From CBDBCU01 sp965203435 (lineage in GTDB: Bacteria; Chloroflexota; Dehalococcoidia; Lucifugimonadales; UBA3495), in assembly GCA_965203435.1 (NCBI GenBank), contig CBDBCU010000002.1, positions 310,001-374,000 of the forward strand: a stretch of 64,000 bases of DNA, in the 5' to 3' direction. Shown one piece after another: positions 24,230 through 33,432 of the stretch (positions within the stretch are counted from its first letter, which is position 1; each line of letters starts with the position of its first letter). Under the pieces are notes generated by a model that was not told the DNA's origin, searched no databases, and saw only the letters and a program-made list of their open reading frames with translations. Both the position numbers and the translations under genes were made by a program.

Positions 24230-24256
24230 AATCCCGGTTAATTCCCCGCTGCCGGC

Positions 24257-24286
24257 TTGCGCCGGCCCAGCGTTATATTCTATAAT
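24257..24286 (+). promoter_or_regulatory. Promoter-like site before SGNH hydrolase gene
   Basis: TTGCGC at 24257-24262, an 18-bp spacer and TATAAT at 24281-24286, about 78 bp before the start codon. Confidence 0.45.
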
Positions 24287-24363
24287 ATCCATTGCTTGGC
24301 CCGGGGCGGAAAGGTCGTCCCGCCTTTTGCCAATCTATACCAAACTGAGGAGACTAAAGCGGT

Positions 24364-25962
24364 TTGCCGACCCGTAAGAAAGTCCTTTACTACGGTCTGA
24401 TGGTATTTCTGACCCTCCTGGTTCTGGAGGGGATGGCCCGGATTGCCTATCTCGCGGCCTATGGGGATTGGTATGGCGGCGGCCGGGCCGATTCCCCCCT
24501 GGCCGCGGATGCCCCGACCAGCCCGGAACTTTTCGAGCCCTGGCTGATCCGCCATCCCTTTTACGGCCTGACCCACCAGGATCCCAGCCACCCCCTGAAC
24601 GCAATGCCGCCCCAACAGCGGCAGGAGGAGCTGGTCGTTATCGGCCTGCTCGGCGGCTCGGTAGCCGAGGGATTGGAACCCTATCTCCAAGAGGAACTGG
24701 AACGCTACTTTACCGCCAACAACCTGCCGCGCCAGCCGATTCTCCTCGGCTTGACCATCGGCGGCGCCAAGCAACCGCAGCAGACGACCATCATTGCCTA
24801 CAACCTGCTGCTGGGCGGCGAGTTTGACCTGGTCCTCAACCTCGACGGATTCAACGAAATGACCAACAGCGCCGGGCGCAATCCGCAGAACGGCATCTTT
24901 CCCTTTTTCCCCCTTTGGTGGGACAAGCGGGTGGGCTTGACCACCGAGGAAATTCTGCTGTCGGGACACATCGGCGTTTTGCGTCAGGAACAGGCGCAAC
25001 GGGCTGCGGCGGCGGAAACTTCCCTGCTGCGGTGGACGGCATTTTTCGGACTGGTCAATCGCTATGAGCAAGAAACCACGGAGGCCGAAATCATCCAACT
25101 GAACCACGAACTGGCGGCCGTGGAGTCGGACTACAGCCTGGAAAAGCACGGCCCCCGCAACTGGCTGGAGGGCGAGGAGGAATTGATGCAGGAGGCGGCC
25201 CGGGTCTGGTTTCGCGGCTCGGTAACGCTGTCCGAACTGGTGGATCTGGGCGGGGCCGAGTATTATCACTTTTTGCAGCCCAGCCAGTACGCTCCGGAGG
25301 CCAAGCCGCTGAGCCAAGAGGAGTTGGAAATCGCCTACAACCTGGACGGAATCGACGGCTCCTTTGCCTCCCGGGGCTACCCGCTGCTGCGGCGGTTTAA
25401 CCCGGAACTGGAAAAGCAGGGCATCAACTACTTTGACTTGACCGAGATTTTCGCCGACCACCCGGAAACTCTGTATATTGACGAGTGCTGCCACTTGAAC
25501 GCCCGGGGCAACGAGCTGCTGGCGGCGGGAATGGTGCAGCGGCTGGCCCCGGCTTTGCAACGGCTGGGCGCGGCTCCCCCGCCCGCCGTCGTTTCCGGAT
25601 TTGACCGGGCCCGGCGGCCGGCCGAGCCGGATGTCCTGCTGTTCAGCGGCGATTTTCAGGTGTACCTGCAAGAGGGCGTCCGCCTGCGCTATGTCCGGGC
25701 GGAATGCGTCCCGGAGGATTTGGAATCCCAATTCTTTCTGCATTTGACGCCGCGGGACTTGGAGGACTTGCCGCCGCAGGGCCGGGAATTGGGCTTTGAC
25801 AACTTGGATTTCGGCTTTGCCGATGCCGGCGCCCGCTTGTGGCAAGGCCAGTGCGCGGCCCAATTGCAACTGCCCGGCTATCCCATCGCCTCGCTCCGCA
25901 CCGGCCAGTACGCCGCCGGCGGCGGCGAGCTGTGGGCCAGCGAATTCACCTTTCCCGAATAG
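24364..25962 (+). CDS. Membrane-anchored SGNH/GDSL hydrolase
   Basis: 532 residues with an N-terminal membrane helix (VLYYGLMVFLTLLVLEGMARI) and an extracytoplasmic SGNH domain. Block I is GLLGGSVAEG (nucleophile Ser), the oxyanion Gly/Asn sites are GGAKQP and LNLDGFNEM, and block V is DECCHLNARGNELLA with the catalytic Asp-x-x-His pattern. The C-terminal 130 residues are a separate, unrecognised domain. Such proteins act on acyl or sugar esters at the cell surface. The start appears to be TTG 24364, preceded by GAGGAG at about 11 bases; no ATG lies upstream in frame. It is monocistronic. Confidence 0.75.
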   Translation: MPTRKKVLYYGLMVFLTLLVLEGMARIAYLAAYGDWYGGGRADSPLAADAPTSPELFEPWLIRHPFYGLTHQDPSHPLNAMPPQQRQEELVVIGLLGGSVAEGLEPYLQEELERYFTANNLPRQPILLGLTIGGAKQPQQTTIIAYNLLLGGEFDLVLNLDGFNEMTNSAGRNPQNGIFPFFPLWWDKRVGLTTEEILLSGHIGVLRQEQAQRAAAAETSLLRWTAFFGLVNRYEQETTEAEIIQLNHELAAVESDYSLEKHGPRNWLEGEEELMQEAARVWFRGSVTLSELVDLGGAEYYHFLQPSQYAPEAKPLSQEELEIAYNLDGIDGSFASRGYPLLRRFNPELEKQGINYFDLTEIFADHPETLYIDECCHLNARGNELLAAGMVQRLAPALQRLGAAPPPAVVSGFDRARRPAEPDVLLFSGDFQVYLQEGVRLRYVRAECVPEDLESQFFLHLTPRDLEDLPPQGRELGFDNLDFGFADAGARLWQGQCAAQLQLPGYPIASLRTGQYAAGGGELWASEFTFPE

Positions 25963-26012
25963 GGATGGGCCGGCAAGACCGGGAGTGAATGGGGGTTATG
26001 GGAAATTGCCCG

Positions 26013-26043
26013 GCCGGGGATTTTGGCGCTGAAAATCCCCGGC
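26013..26043. terminator. Hairpin between convergent genes
   Basis: A perfect 12-bp stem GCCGGGGATTTT / AAAATCCCCGGC with a seven-base loop lies between the stops of the SGNH (plus) and DUF2283 (minus) genes. It could terminate both. Confidence 0.6.
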
Positions 26044-26053
26044 TCCATACGCA

Positions 26054-26284
26054 TTAAGGGGCGGCCGGGATATAGTCGGCGGCGGTCTCTACCACCACCT
26101 TGAAATCCTCCGGGCGGCCGGCGGAAAAGTGGATGTTCTCCAAGCCGATGACCTCCCCGGCCTTGTTTTTGATGAGGATAAGGTCATGGTCGGTTTCCTC
26201 GCAGACCTCCTCATCCTGGGGATTGTCCCACCAAACGCATAGAGTGCCGCCGATGTGGTCGTACAGCACCTTTACCTCGGCCAT
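26054..26284 (-). CDS. DUF2283 family protein
   Basis: 76 residues matching the DUF2283 pattern: KVLYDHIGGTLCVWW..., an acidic middle, DLILIKNKAGEVIGLENIHFS and a short tail. These small proteins of unknown function often sit beside DUF4258 or HicA-like toxins, but there is none here. The start ATG 26284 follows AGGAGAG. It appears to be a single gene. Confidence 0.78.
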   Translation of the reverse strand: MAEVKVLYDHIGGTLCVWWDNPQDEEVCEETDHDLILIKNKAGEVIGLENIHFSAGRPEDFKVVVETAADYIPAAP

Positions 26285-26376
26285 ACTTTCTCTCCTTTCT
26301 TGATATAGTCGGCGGGGTAGGCGGTATTAGGGCGTATTGCCCTGATTATAACGCCGCGGGTACAACGCATCCTTTT

Positions 26377-26404
26377 TCCGCTCATCCTGAACTTGTTGAA
26401 GGAT
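26377..26404. repeat. 28-bp repeat copy
   Basis: CCGCTCATCCTGAACTTGTT then GAAGGATG, in the gap between the DUF2283 gene and the lipoprotein gene. Confidence 0.85.
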
Positions 26405-26438
26405 GAACCGCCACAATATACGAAACCGGCCCCCCCGC

Positions 26439-28403
26439 CTACTCAGTTACTTCGTATTCCACCGCCGCCACTTTTACGCCCTGATGATAGACCACTACCC
26501 AGTGGCGGCCGGCCGCCCATTGCCGGCCCGGGCCGGGGCCGACGCTGTACCGCCGCCAACCGCCGCCGCCCGGCGCGGTCAAAGTTACCGCATCCCGCAC
26601 TTGCCGATAGGGAAAGCCGTCCGCAAAATACTCCACCACGGTGAACTCCAAATCCTGCGGCGGGCCGGAAAAGTGATAGGAATACTCCAAATTCAGCCAA
26701 GCCCAATCCCCGGCGGCGGATGCGCTGAACCGATGGGACGGCGGCCCGCCGGGCGTCAGCGACAAATAAGCCCGGCGGATCCGGCCGTTAATCAACGGCA
26801 AATCAGCTACGGCCGCCGTCGGATCCAGCAAGGGCCAAGCCGATAATTCCGCGCCGCCGTACCAACGCTCGATAACTTGCCGCGCCCGGTCTTGCGCCGC
26901 CGGCCCGGCATCCAGCCCATCCCCGGCAAAAGCCCGCCGCACCGCCGCAATGCCGGTTGCGTTGCCGCCATCGGCCGCCCGCGCCCGGTAAAGGCGGCGG
27001 AAACCGCGTTGAAAATCCGCCGCGCCCAACGCCCGGCGCAAATCCAGAAACAGCCGCTCCCCCAGGGCATAGGGGCATTGCTCGCCCGCCGCGCCCCGGG
27101 CATAATCCGCCGCCGCCAAATCCCTGATACCGGATACGCCGGCGCAGGGATAGTGGTTGGGCCTGGGATTGCCGCCCCCATGGGACGCCGCAAATAGTGC
27201 CGCCAATACTTCCGCCGCCCCTTCATCCAGCCAGGGGGCATTATCCGCCCAATAGTAATGGGCTACTTCATGGGCAATAGCCCGCCCGCGGTTCCGGGCC
27301 GGGTAATCCACCGCCGGGCTATCATACTGCGGCCGCACCGCGATATGCGTCCCGAAATTAGCCCCGGCCGAATAATCCGGGACCGCCTCCGCAAACAGCA
27401 GGGCTACATAGCGGACGGGAAAAGGCTCCCCCATATAATCGGCGATAAAGCGTGCCGCCGCCGCCAGCAAATCCATACTGCCCGAATTGCCCGCCGCGCC
27501 CGGCTCCAAGCGGATAATAACCAGGGTCAGCGACCCGGCCCCGGGCTGGTCAATAATCCGCTCCTCAACAGCAACCTGCTCAAGATTCAACAGCCGCGGC
27601 AACAAGTTAGGATTCGTCCGATAGACCCCGGCCAATACCGACACCATCGGGGCCGCATCATCATCGATGCCGCCGGCTAAAGCAGGATGGTCGATTACCT
27701 GCTTAAAAGTTTCCCGGTCAGCCGCGGCCAGTTGCGCCAAAGATTCCAGAGCCGCCGCATCCGCCGGTTCCAGGGTATTCAGGAAAGGCATTGCGGCGAT
27801 GCGCCGGGTCGCCGCCGATTCCATCAGGGCGATTCCTTGCAAGGCGGTCAATGCCGCCGCTAATTCCGGGAAATTCTCGACTTTGTGGATCCAAGTCTTG
27901 CCCAGCAAATCCCGCAGCAGCGGCTCGGATACGATAGCAAGGTTGACCAGGGCGGCGGCCGTTTCCCTTTCCGCCGCGGCTATGCCATCCGCTACCCAGG
28001 GCAAGGTTTGGATAGCTTGCGCCGCCGCCGGATTTTGCCGGCCCAGGGCGGCGGCATTAGGCAGTTCGGTATAGCCGGCCGGCGGCGTCTCGGGGGATGG
28101 GGATGGCATTGTCGGATCCGGGCCGACCCACCGGGGGCGCGGGCCGGCATTGGCCGGGGCGGTAGCCGGCGGCAATGGCGGCGCGGTATCAGGATGGGGA
28201 TTTGCCATAGCCGGCGGCGTTAGCCGGTCGGTGGCCGGCGGCAAATTCGGGGCCAAGGATGGGGCTGGCGGTGTCAAACCGGGGCCGGCCGGCGCCATCG
28301 TTGCCGGCGCGGCCGGTTGCAACGCCGGTTCCCCACAGGCCAAGCCGGCGGCCAGGGTCAGCGCGGCCAGGAAAACCGCAAACCGGCGGGGTACGGCCGC
28401 CAT
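26439..28403 (-). CDS. Lipoprotein with gluzincin-type metalloprotease domain
   Basis: 654 residues. The signal peptide ends in a lipobox LAAGLAC at about residue 23, and a Pro/Ala/Thr linker follows to residue 130. The protease core has IAHEVAHYYW (HExxH zinc motif) followed by LDEGAAEVLA, which supplies the third ligand Glu, as in gluzincins such as M1-like proteins. The C-terminal part has no recognised domain. It would sit on the outer face of the membrane. Its ATG lies 2 bp after the stop of the amino-acid ABC ATPase gene, so it may be co-transcribed as the last gene of that operon, although the functional link is unclear. Confidence 0.78.
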   Translation of the reverse strand: MAAVPRRFAVFLAALTLAAGLACGEPALQPAAPATMAPAGPGLTPPAPSLAPNLPPATDRLTPPAMANPHPDTAPPLPPATAPANAGPRPRWVGPDPTMPSPSPETPPAGYTELPNAAALGRQNPAAAQAIQTLPWVADGIAAAERETAAALVNLAIVSEPLLRDLLGKTWIHKVENFPELAAALTALQGIALMESAATRRIAAMPFLNTLEPADAAALESLAQLAAADRETFKQVIDHPALAGGIDDDAAPMVSVLAGVYRTNPNLLPRLLNLEQVAVEERIIDQPGAGSLTLVIIRLEPGAAGNSGSMDLLAAAARFIADYMGEPFPVRYVALLFAEAVPDYSAGANFGTHIAVRPQYDSPAVDYPARNRGRAIAHEVAHYYWADNAPWLDEGAAEVLAALFAASHGGGNPRPNHYPCAGVSGIRDLAAADYARGAAGEQCPYALGERLFLDLRRALGAADFQRGFRRLYRARAADGGNATGIAAVRRAFAGDGLDAGPAAQDRARQVIERWYGGAELSAWPLLDPTAAVADLPLINGRIRRAYLSLTPGGPPSHRFSASAAGDWAWLNLEYSYHFSGPPQDLEFTVVEYFADGFPYRQVRDAVTLTAPGGGGWRRYSVGPGPGRQWAAGRHWVVVYHQGVKVAAVEYEVTE

Positions 28404-28405
28404 CC

Positions 28406-29191
28406 CTACAAAATCTGCGACAGAAACATCTGCGCCCGCTCGTGCTGCGGATTGTTGAAAAAGTCGTCCGGCGTCCCTTCCTCGATAATGCTGCCCTCAT
28501 CGAACATTATCACCCGGTCGGCCACTTCCCGGGCAAAGCCGATTTCATGGGTAACGGACAGCATCGTCATTCCGGAGCCGGCCAACTCCCGCATCACATC
28601 CAGCACTTCCCGGATCATTTCCGGATCCAGAGCCGAAGTCGGCTCGTCAAAGAGCATTATCCGCGGCTGCATCGCCAAGGCCCGGGCGATGGCTACCCGC
28701 TGCTGCTGCCCCCCGGAAAGTTCCGAGGGATACTTCTGCGCCTGTTCCGGGATGCGAACCCGCTCCAGCTGTTTCATCGCCTCGGCCTCGGCCTCGGCTT
28801 GCGACCACTTGCGGACTTTCGTCGGGGCCAGGGTGATGTTTTGCAGCACGGTCAGATGGGGAAAGAGGTTGAAGGACTGAAAGACCATGCCCACTTCCCG
28901 GCGGATGGCGTCAATGTTATGCACATCGCCGCTCAGCTCAATGCCGTCCACGATAATCTGGCCGCGCTGGTGGTTTTCCAGCCGGTTGAGGGTGCGGATA
29001 AAGGTGGATTTGCCCGACCCGCTCGGCCCCAGGATGACCACCACCTCGCCGCGCCTAACGCGGGTGGTTACGCCGCGCAGGGCATGAAAATGCCCGAACC
29101 ACTTATGCACATCCCGGCAGATGATGATGTCATCCCCCGCCTCCGCCGCCGGATTGCTTTCCGACGCCATCGTCCGTTCCTCGACCGCCAT
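28406..29191 (-). CDS. aapP: Polar amino-acid ABC transporter ATP-binding protein (AapP/GlnQ type)
   Basis: 261 residues with Walker A GPSGSGKST, Q-loop VFQSFNLFPHLTVLQN, signature LSGGQQQR, Walker B IMLFDEPTSALD and switch His in SVTHEIGFAREVAD. The NLFPHLT and ENHQRGQI segments are typical of the polar amino-acid uptake class. It powers import with the two permeases upstream. ATG 29191 follows a GGGGGGC stretch. A dRS3-like palindrome of about 105 bp lies between it and the permease gene, inside the operon, where it could form an mRNA stem-loop. Confidence 0.93.
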   Translation of the reverse strand: MAVEERTMASESNPAAEAGDDIIICRDVHKWFGHFHALRGVTTRVRRGEVVVILGPSGSGKSTFIRTLNRLENHQRGQIIVDGIELSGDVHNIDAIRREVGMVFQSFNLFPHLTVLQNITLAPTKVRKWSQAEAEAEAMKQLERVRIPEQAQKYPSELSGGQQQRVAIARALAMQPRIMLFDEPTSALDPEMIREVLDVMRELAGSGMTMLSVTHEIGFAREVADRVIMFDEGSIIEEGTPDDFFNNPQHERAQMFLSQIL

Positions 29192-29229
29192 AATTTGCCC
29201 CCCTTTGCCCTTTGGAAAATCCCCTTGTT

Positions 29230-29336
29230 GTCATTCGGGGTTCCCGCTTACGCGGGAATGACGGTAGGGGATTTTCCCATAAGACCGTCATTCCCGGCCC
29301 CGTTACCGTCATTCCCGCGTAAGCGGGAACCCCGAA
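29230..29336. repeat. dRS3-like element within the ABC operon
   Basis: GGGGTTCCCGCTTACGCGGG and its complement CCGCGTAAGCGGGAACCCC. A shortened arm of the 110-bp family (GGTTAATCCATGTCAAT) abuts it at about 29340-29367. Confidence 0.8.
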
Positions 29337-29366
29337 TCCGGTATATCCGGTTAATCCATGTCAATC

Positions 29367-30629
29367 CTACCGCCGGCCCACCCCCAGGGATTCCTCTACC
29401 TTGCTGCTGACATAGGACATCCCGTAGGTGAACACCCAGAACACGATCGCCACAAAGACGTACACCTCTTTGTAGTTTTGCAGAAACTCCGGGTTGCCCT
29501 GGATGAAAGTCCGACCGGTCTCCACAATGTCCAGCATGGCGATAATATAAACCAGGCTGGTATCCTTGAACAAGCCGATGAACTGGCCTACGATGGCCGG
29601 AATTACATTGCGGATGGCCTGCGGCAGGGAAATCAGCAGGGTGGTCTGCCACCCGGCCAAGCCCAAGGCCCTAGCCGCCTCGGCCTGCCCCGGATGCAAC
29701 GACTGCAAGCCGCCGCGGATGTTTTCCGCCATATAGGCCGCGCTGAACATGGTAATGATGATGCCGGCCCGGAACAGGGAATTCAAGGGAAAATCCTGGG
29801 GAAAAGCCAGCGGCACCAATACTTGGGACATAAACAGCAGGGTAATCAGCGGCACCCCGCGAAAGACCTCGATAAAGGTTACGCACATCGCTTTGACCAC
29901 CGGCAATTGACTCCGCCGCCCCAAAGCCAACGCTACCCCGATGGGCAGGCTCAGGGTAATGCCGCCCACCGCCAAAATCAGGTTCAGCATCAGCCCGCCC
30001 CAGTAGATAACCCCGACCGGCTGCAAGCCCGGCACGCTCCAATCCGCCGGCAGGCCGCGCAGCAGCAGCAGGGTCAGCAGGAAAATAACTACCCCGGCAA
30101 TGGTTATCCGCATCCCGCTGCCCAGGGGGGTAAAGCGGGCTAGGGCATAACCCACGCCCAAGGCCGGGATGCCGGCCAGCAGCAACAGCCGCACATCCAG
30201 CCCCATCCGCTCCATGCTGTAGGGCAGAAAGGCAAAGGCCGCCGCGGCCGCCGTTACCGCCACGGCAATGTTGCGGGCCACCGCATTGCCTTTCATTCCC
30301 CAAGCCATCCCCAGCAGGGCAATGACCAGCAGCAAAGCCGCCTGCGGCCGCCAGAAACAGTTGTTGCCGGGACAGGCGGCGTCGGTATTGTATTGCCCGA
30401 TGACGAAACGGCCGCCCAACTTGGCAATTACTGCCCAGTCGGCTCCGGCAAAAATCCAGGCCAACCCGTACCACACCGCCAGGATAATGCCGGCCCCGGC
30501 CAGGATGGTCAGCGCGGTGTTGTACCAGGTGCTGAACAGGTTGGCGGTCAGCCACCCGATAACCCCTACCTCGGTGCGCGGCGGCGGCAGTTCGTAGCCC
30601 GCCGGGGGCGTCGGCTGTATTGCGGCCAT
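29367..30629 (-). CDS. aapM: Polar amino-acid ABC transporter permease (AapM type)
   Basis: 420 residues, long for a HisM-like permease because of an N-terminal extension with several extra membrane helices, as in AapM/BztC. The conserved EAA loop is GQAEAARALGLAGWQTTLLISLPQAIRNVIP, near residue 310. The preceding helix motif AYMAENIRGGLQS is typical of the general L-amino-acid transporter branch. It starts 6 bp after the aapQ-like stop and would form the heterodimeric channel with AapQ. Confidence 0.9.
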   Translation of the reverse strand: MAAIQPTPPAGYELPPPRTEVGVIGWLTANLFSTWYNTALTILAGAGIILAVWYGLAWIFAGADWAVIAKLGGRFVIGQYNTDAACPGNNCFWRPQAALLLVIALLGMAWGMKGNAVARNIAVAVTAAAAAFAFLPYSMERMGLDVRLLLLAGIPALGVGYALARFTPLGSGMRITIAGVVIFLLTLLLLRGLPADWSVPGLQPVGVIYWGGLMLNLILAVGGITLSLPIGVALALGRRSQLPVVKAMCVTFIEVFRGVPLITLLFMSQVLVPLAFPQDFPLNSLFRAGIIITMFSAAYMAENIRGGLQSLHPGQAEAARALGLAGWQTTLLISLPQAIRNVIPAIVGQFIGLFKDTSLVYIIAMLDIVETGRTFIQGNPEFLQNYKEVYVFVAIVFWVFTYGMSYVSSKVEESLGVGRR

Positions 30630-30635
30630 AACGGA

Positions 30636-31850
30636 CTACCTCCTGCTCCCGAACTGAATCCGCCGGTTGTAGATGTTGCCAATCAGCGACCAGGTCAGGC
30701 TCATCGCCAGATAGGCCCCCATAATCAGGATGAATATGGAAATGGCCGGGGCCGTCTGCGTCATCGTTACCGCCACATTGGTCAAATCGGTATAGCCCAC
30801 GGCTCCGCCCAAGCTGCTGTTCTTGGTCAGGTTCAGGCATTGGCTAATCAGCGGCGGGATGATTACCCGCAGGGCTTGGGGAAAGATGACCCGCCGCAGG
30901 GTATCCACCGGGGATAGGCCCAAGGCCCGGGCCGCCTCAGTCTGCCCCCGCCCGACCGATTGGATGCCGGCCCGGACAATTTCGGCGATAAAGGCGGCGG
31001 TGTAAATCACCAGGCCCACCAGCAGCACCAGCAAGCCGGCCCGGGCGGTGAATCCGCCGGCAATGCGCCCGAAGCGGCCCTCCGGCCCCGGGACCGATAT
31101 GGCAAAAGGCGCCTCGCCGGCGATAAAACTCAACAGCAGCCACGCCGCCGCGCCAATCAGCAGGGTGGCGGCCACGCCGCTGATAAAGGGATAGGTGGAT
31201 TTGCCGGTTTCCGTTTCCTTGCGCGACAAATGCTTGTCCAGCAAAAGGCCGGCGATAATGCCGAGGACCGCTATCGCCGCCCAGATAACGGCGATGGCGT
31301 AGTTAGTGGGCAACGGCCAGGGCATCGAGACGCCGCTGTTGTTGATGTAAAAGGCATTGGCGATTACATAGCCCTCCCTTACTGTTGGCAGGGCCAGGAT
31401 GATAACACTCCAGAACAGCAGCTGCACCAGCAGCGGCACATTGCGGAAAAACTCGATATAGACCAATGCCAGCCGGGAAACCAGCCAGTTGCCGGAAAGC
31501 CGCGCCACGCCAATCAGAATGCCCAGGAAAATCGCCAGAATAACCCCGGCCACGGCGACGATAACCGTATTGGTCACCGCCACGCCCAGGGCATAGAGAA
31601 AGGTATCCGAGGATTCGTAGGGGATGAAGTGTTCGCCGATGGGCGTCTGATATTCCCGGTCGAGGAAAGACCAGCCGAAGGGAATATCCCGGTCCTGAAT
31701 GGCGTTGCTGATGTTGGCAAAGAACCAGACCACCAGGGCCACCACGACGATGGCGGAAACAATCTGGGCCGTCCACTGAATGATGAGGACGTGTCGCCAC
31801 AGGGGAATGTTCTGGTAGGTCAGGAAACGCGGCAGCTGCTGGCTGGTCAT
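30636..31850 (-). CDS. aapQ: Polar amino-acid ABC transporter permease (AapQ type)
   Basis: 404 residues with multiple membrane helices. The EAA loop is GQTEAARALGLSPVDTLRRVIFPQALRVIIPPL, preceded by AAFIAEIVRAGIQSVGRG. The DRDIPFGWSFLDREYQTPIGEHFIPY segment is a hallmark of AapQ/BztB proteins. I chose ATG 31850 over the TTG one codon upstream. It is the first transport gene of the operon. The periplasmic binding protein AapJ, which usually precedes it, is absent; the upstream 400 bp are repeats. Confidence 0.9.
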   Translation of the reverse strand: MTSQQLPRFLTYQNIPLWRHVLIIQWTAQIVSAIVVVALVVWFFANISNAIQDRDIPFGWSFLDREYQTPIGEHFIPYESSDTFLYALGVAVTNTVIVAVAGVILAIFLGILIGVARLSGNWLVSRLALVYIEFFRNVPLLVQLLFWSVIILALPTVREGYVIANAFYINNSGVSMPWPLPTNYAIAVIWAAIAVLGIIAGLLLDKHLSRKETETGKSTYPFISGVAATLLIGAAAWLLLSFIAGEAPFAISVPGPEGRFGRIAGGFTARAGLLVLLVGLVIYTAAFIAEIVRAGIQSVGRGQTEAARALGLSPVDTLRRVIFPQALRVIIPPLISQCLNLTKNSSLGGAVGYTDLTNVAVTMTQTAPAISIFILIMGAYLAMSLTWSLIGNIYNRRIQFGSRR

Positions 31851-31997
31851 CAATGCCCCCGCCCCGGATAGGGAACTGGCTAAACGCGGTTATGGCGGGC
31901 ATTGTAACCCATCCCCCAAACAATTGCAAAGGGCAAAGTTGGGCGGATTTGGGGGGAAGTTGGCCTATATCTCACAACCATCCTTACCGTCATTCTG

Positions 31998-32176
31998 GCG
32001 GCCCCTACCGTCATTCCCGCGTAAGCGGGAATCCGGCGGTGGCTTGCCGGGTATGCGGCATTATAGGGCAGTACCGTTCGGGATTCCCGCTTACGCGGGA
32101 AGGACGGTAGGGGGCCGCCAACGCCTTTCTAATCCGATACAAAAATCCTGTCTATCCGGTCTATCCATGTTTGAAT
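31998..32176. repeat. dRS3-like element with extended arms, plus partial 110-bp element
   Basis: GGCGGCCCCTACCGTCATTC and its complement bound the dRS3-like palindrome (to about 32119), core GTATGCGGCATTATAGGGCA. An isolated right arm of the 110-bp family follows at 32139-32172. The gap 31851-32246 holds no gene. Confidence 0.8.
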
Positions 32177-32246
32177 CCGATTTCCCATTTCCGCCCGGGG
32201 GCGCTATAATGGGGGGTATCAAATTAGCCAAGGGAGGAAAGACACT

Positions 32247-33092
32247 ATGGCTGAATACGCCCACCCCGAAGCTCTGGTCAGCGCCGATTGGGTCGCCGAA
32301 CACGGCGGCGATCCCAATGTGCGGTTGATTGAGGTGGATGTGGATACCGCCGCCTACGACCAGGGCCATATCGCCGGAGCCGTCGGCTGGAATTGGCAGA
32401 GCCAGTTGCAGCAGACGGTGCGCCGGGATGTGGTCGGCCAGGCCGCGATGGAACAGCTGCTGGGCAGCGCCGGCGTGGACAACGCCACCACCATCATCCT
32501 GTACGGCGACAATAACAACTGGTTCGCCGCCTGGGCCTTCTGGCAGATTAAATACTACGGCCACCGCGATGTCCGCCTGATGAACGGCGGCCGGGCCAAG
32601 TGGCTGGCCGATAACCGCCCCCTGACCACCGACCGGCCGCAGCACAGCGCCAAAACCTACACCGCCCAGGAGCCGGACGAAAGCATCCGGGCCTACCGGG
32701 ATCAGGTGCTGGCCGGGGTCAACGCCGGCAGCCTGTCCCTGGTGGATGTGCGCTCGCCGCAGGAGTTCAGCGGCGAGCTGCTGGCTCCGCCCAATCTGCC
32801 GCAGGAGGGTTCCCAGCGCGGCGGCCATATTCCCGGGGCCGCCAACATCCCCTGGGCGCAGGCCGCCAATGAGGATGGCACTTTCAAGTCCGCCGACGAA
32901 CTGGCGGCCCTGTACGGCGGCAAGGGCATTGACGGCCGCCGGGAAACGGTGGCCTACTGCCGCATCGGGGAGCGCTCCGCGCACACCTGGTTTGTGCTGA
33001 CCCAGCTGCTGGGCTATGACAATGTCCGCAACTACGACGGTTCCTGGACGGAGTGGGGCAGCATCGTCGGCGCGCCGATTGAGAAGCCTTAG
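32247..33092 (+). CDS. Two-domain thiosulfate sulfurtransferase (rhodanese)
   Basis: 281 residues. The inactive N-terminal rhodanese domain has LIEVDVDTAAYDQGHIAGA and the active C-terminal domain has VDVRSPQEF, GHIPGAANIPW and the loop AYCRIGERSAHTWF, whose Cys (about 240) would carry the persulfide. It transfers sulfur from thiosulfate or mercaptopyruvate. It has no signal peptide. It starts at ATG 32247 after AGGGAGGAAAG. A TATAAT at 32205 lacks a clear -35. It is a single gene ended by a strong terminator. Confidence 0.92.
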   Translation: MAEYAHPEALVSADWVAEHGGDPNVRLIEVDVDTAAYDQGHIAGAVGWNWQSQLQQTVRRDVVGQAAMEQLLGSAGVDNATTIILYGDNNNWFAAWAFWQIKYYGHRDVRLMNGGRAKWLADNRPLTTDRPQHSAKTYTAQEPDESIRAYRDQVLAGVNAGSLSLVDVRSPQEFSGELLAPPNLPQEGSQRGGHIPGAANIPWAQAANEDGTFKSADELAALYGGKGIDGRRETVAYCRIGERSAHTWFVLTQLLGYDNVRNYDGSWTEWGSIVGAPIEKP

Positions 33093-33121
33093 CCGGCCGG
33101 CGCGGGTTCGAGACAAAAAGT

Positions 33122-33156
33122 GCCGGGATTCCTTAATGGGAATCCCGGCGCTTTTA
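33122..33156 (+). terminator. Intrinsic terminator of rhodanese gene
   Basis: An 11-bp stem GCCGGGATTCC / GGAATCCCGGC with a short loop, followed by GCTTTT, 30 bp after the stop. Confidence 0.8.
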
Positions 33157-33183
33157 AGGCCGATGTTAATGGCCCGCCGCCGA

Positions 33184-33426
33184 CTAGCGGTACTTGTCAA
33201 TCAAATTCTGCAAACCGACCCGGCCCAAGCCGGTCTGCCGGACACTAAGGATGGACCCCAACGTGCCCGGCGCCAAGGGTTCCGACCGGTCGGGGATAAC
33301 CGTAGAACGGGGGAGCCGCTCTCCGGGAAAACGGCGGAAATAAAGGACGCCGTGATTACGGAGCCGGTCCGGAGTCCAGCCCTCCCGTTCCAGCAGACGC
33401 ATTAACTCCCGCCCGGAGATGTTCAT
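33184..33426 (-). CDS. HicA-like toxin
   Basis: 80 residues with the dsRBD-like HicA layout: ISGRELMRLLEREGW, a central strand LYFRRF, then LAPGTLGSILSVRQTGL. HicA mRNA interferases normally have a G-S-H-H segment with the catalytic His; here the corresponding place reads RNHGVLYF, leaving one candidate His. It starts 6 bp after the stop of the HicB-like gene, the antitoxin-first order seen in many hicBA loci. If the His is the right one it would cut mRNA, but the altered motif leaves activity uncertain. Confidence 0.7.
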   Translation of the reverse strand: MNISGRELMRLLEREGWTPDRLRNHGVLYFRRFPGERLPRSTVIPDRSEPLAPGTLGSILSVRQTGLGRVGLQNLIDKYR

Positions 33427-33432
33427 GCCAAC

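Noticed and set aside
24280..25869. 529-codon open frame on the minus strand
   Set aside because: It lies opposite the SGNH hydrolase gene, which has catalytic motifs; the minus product resembles nothing.
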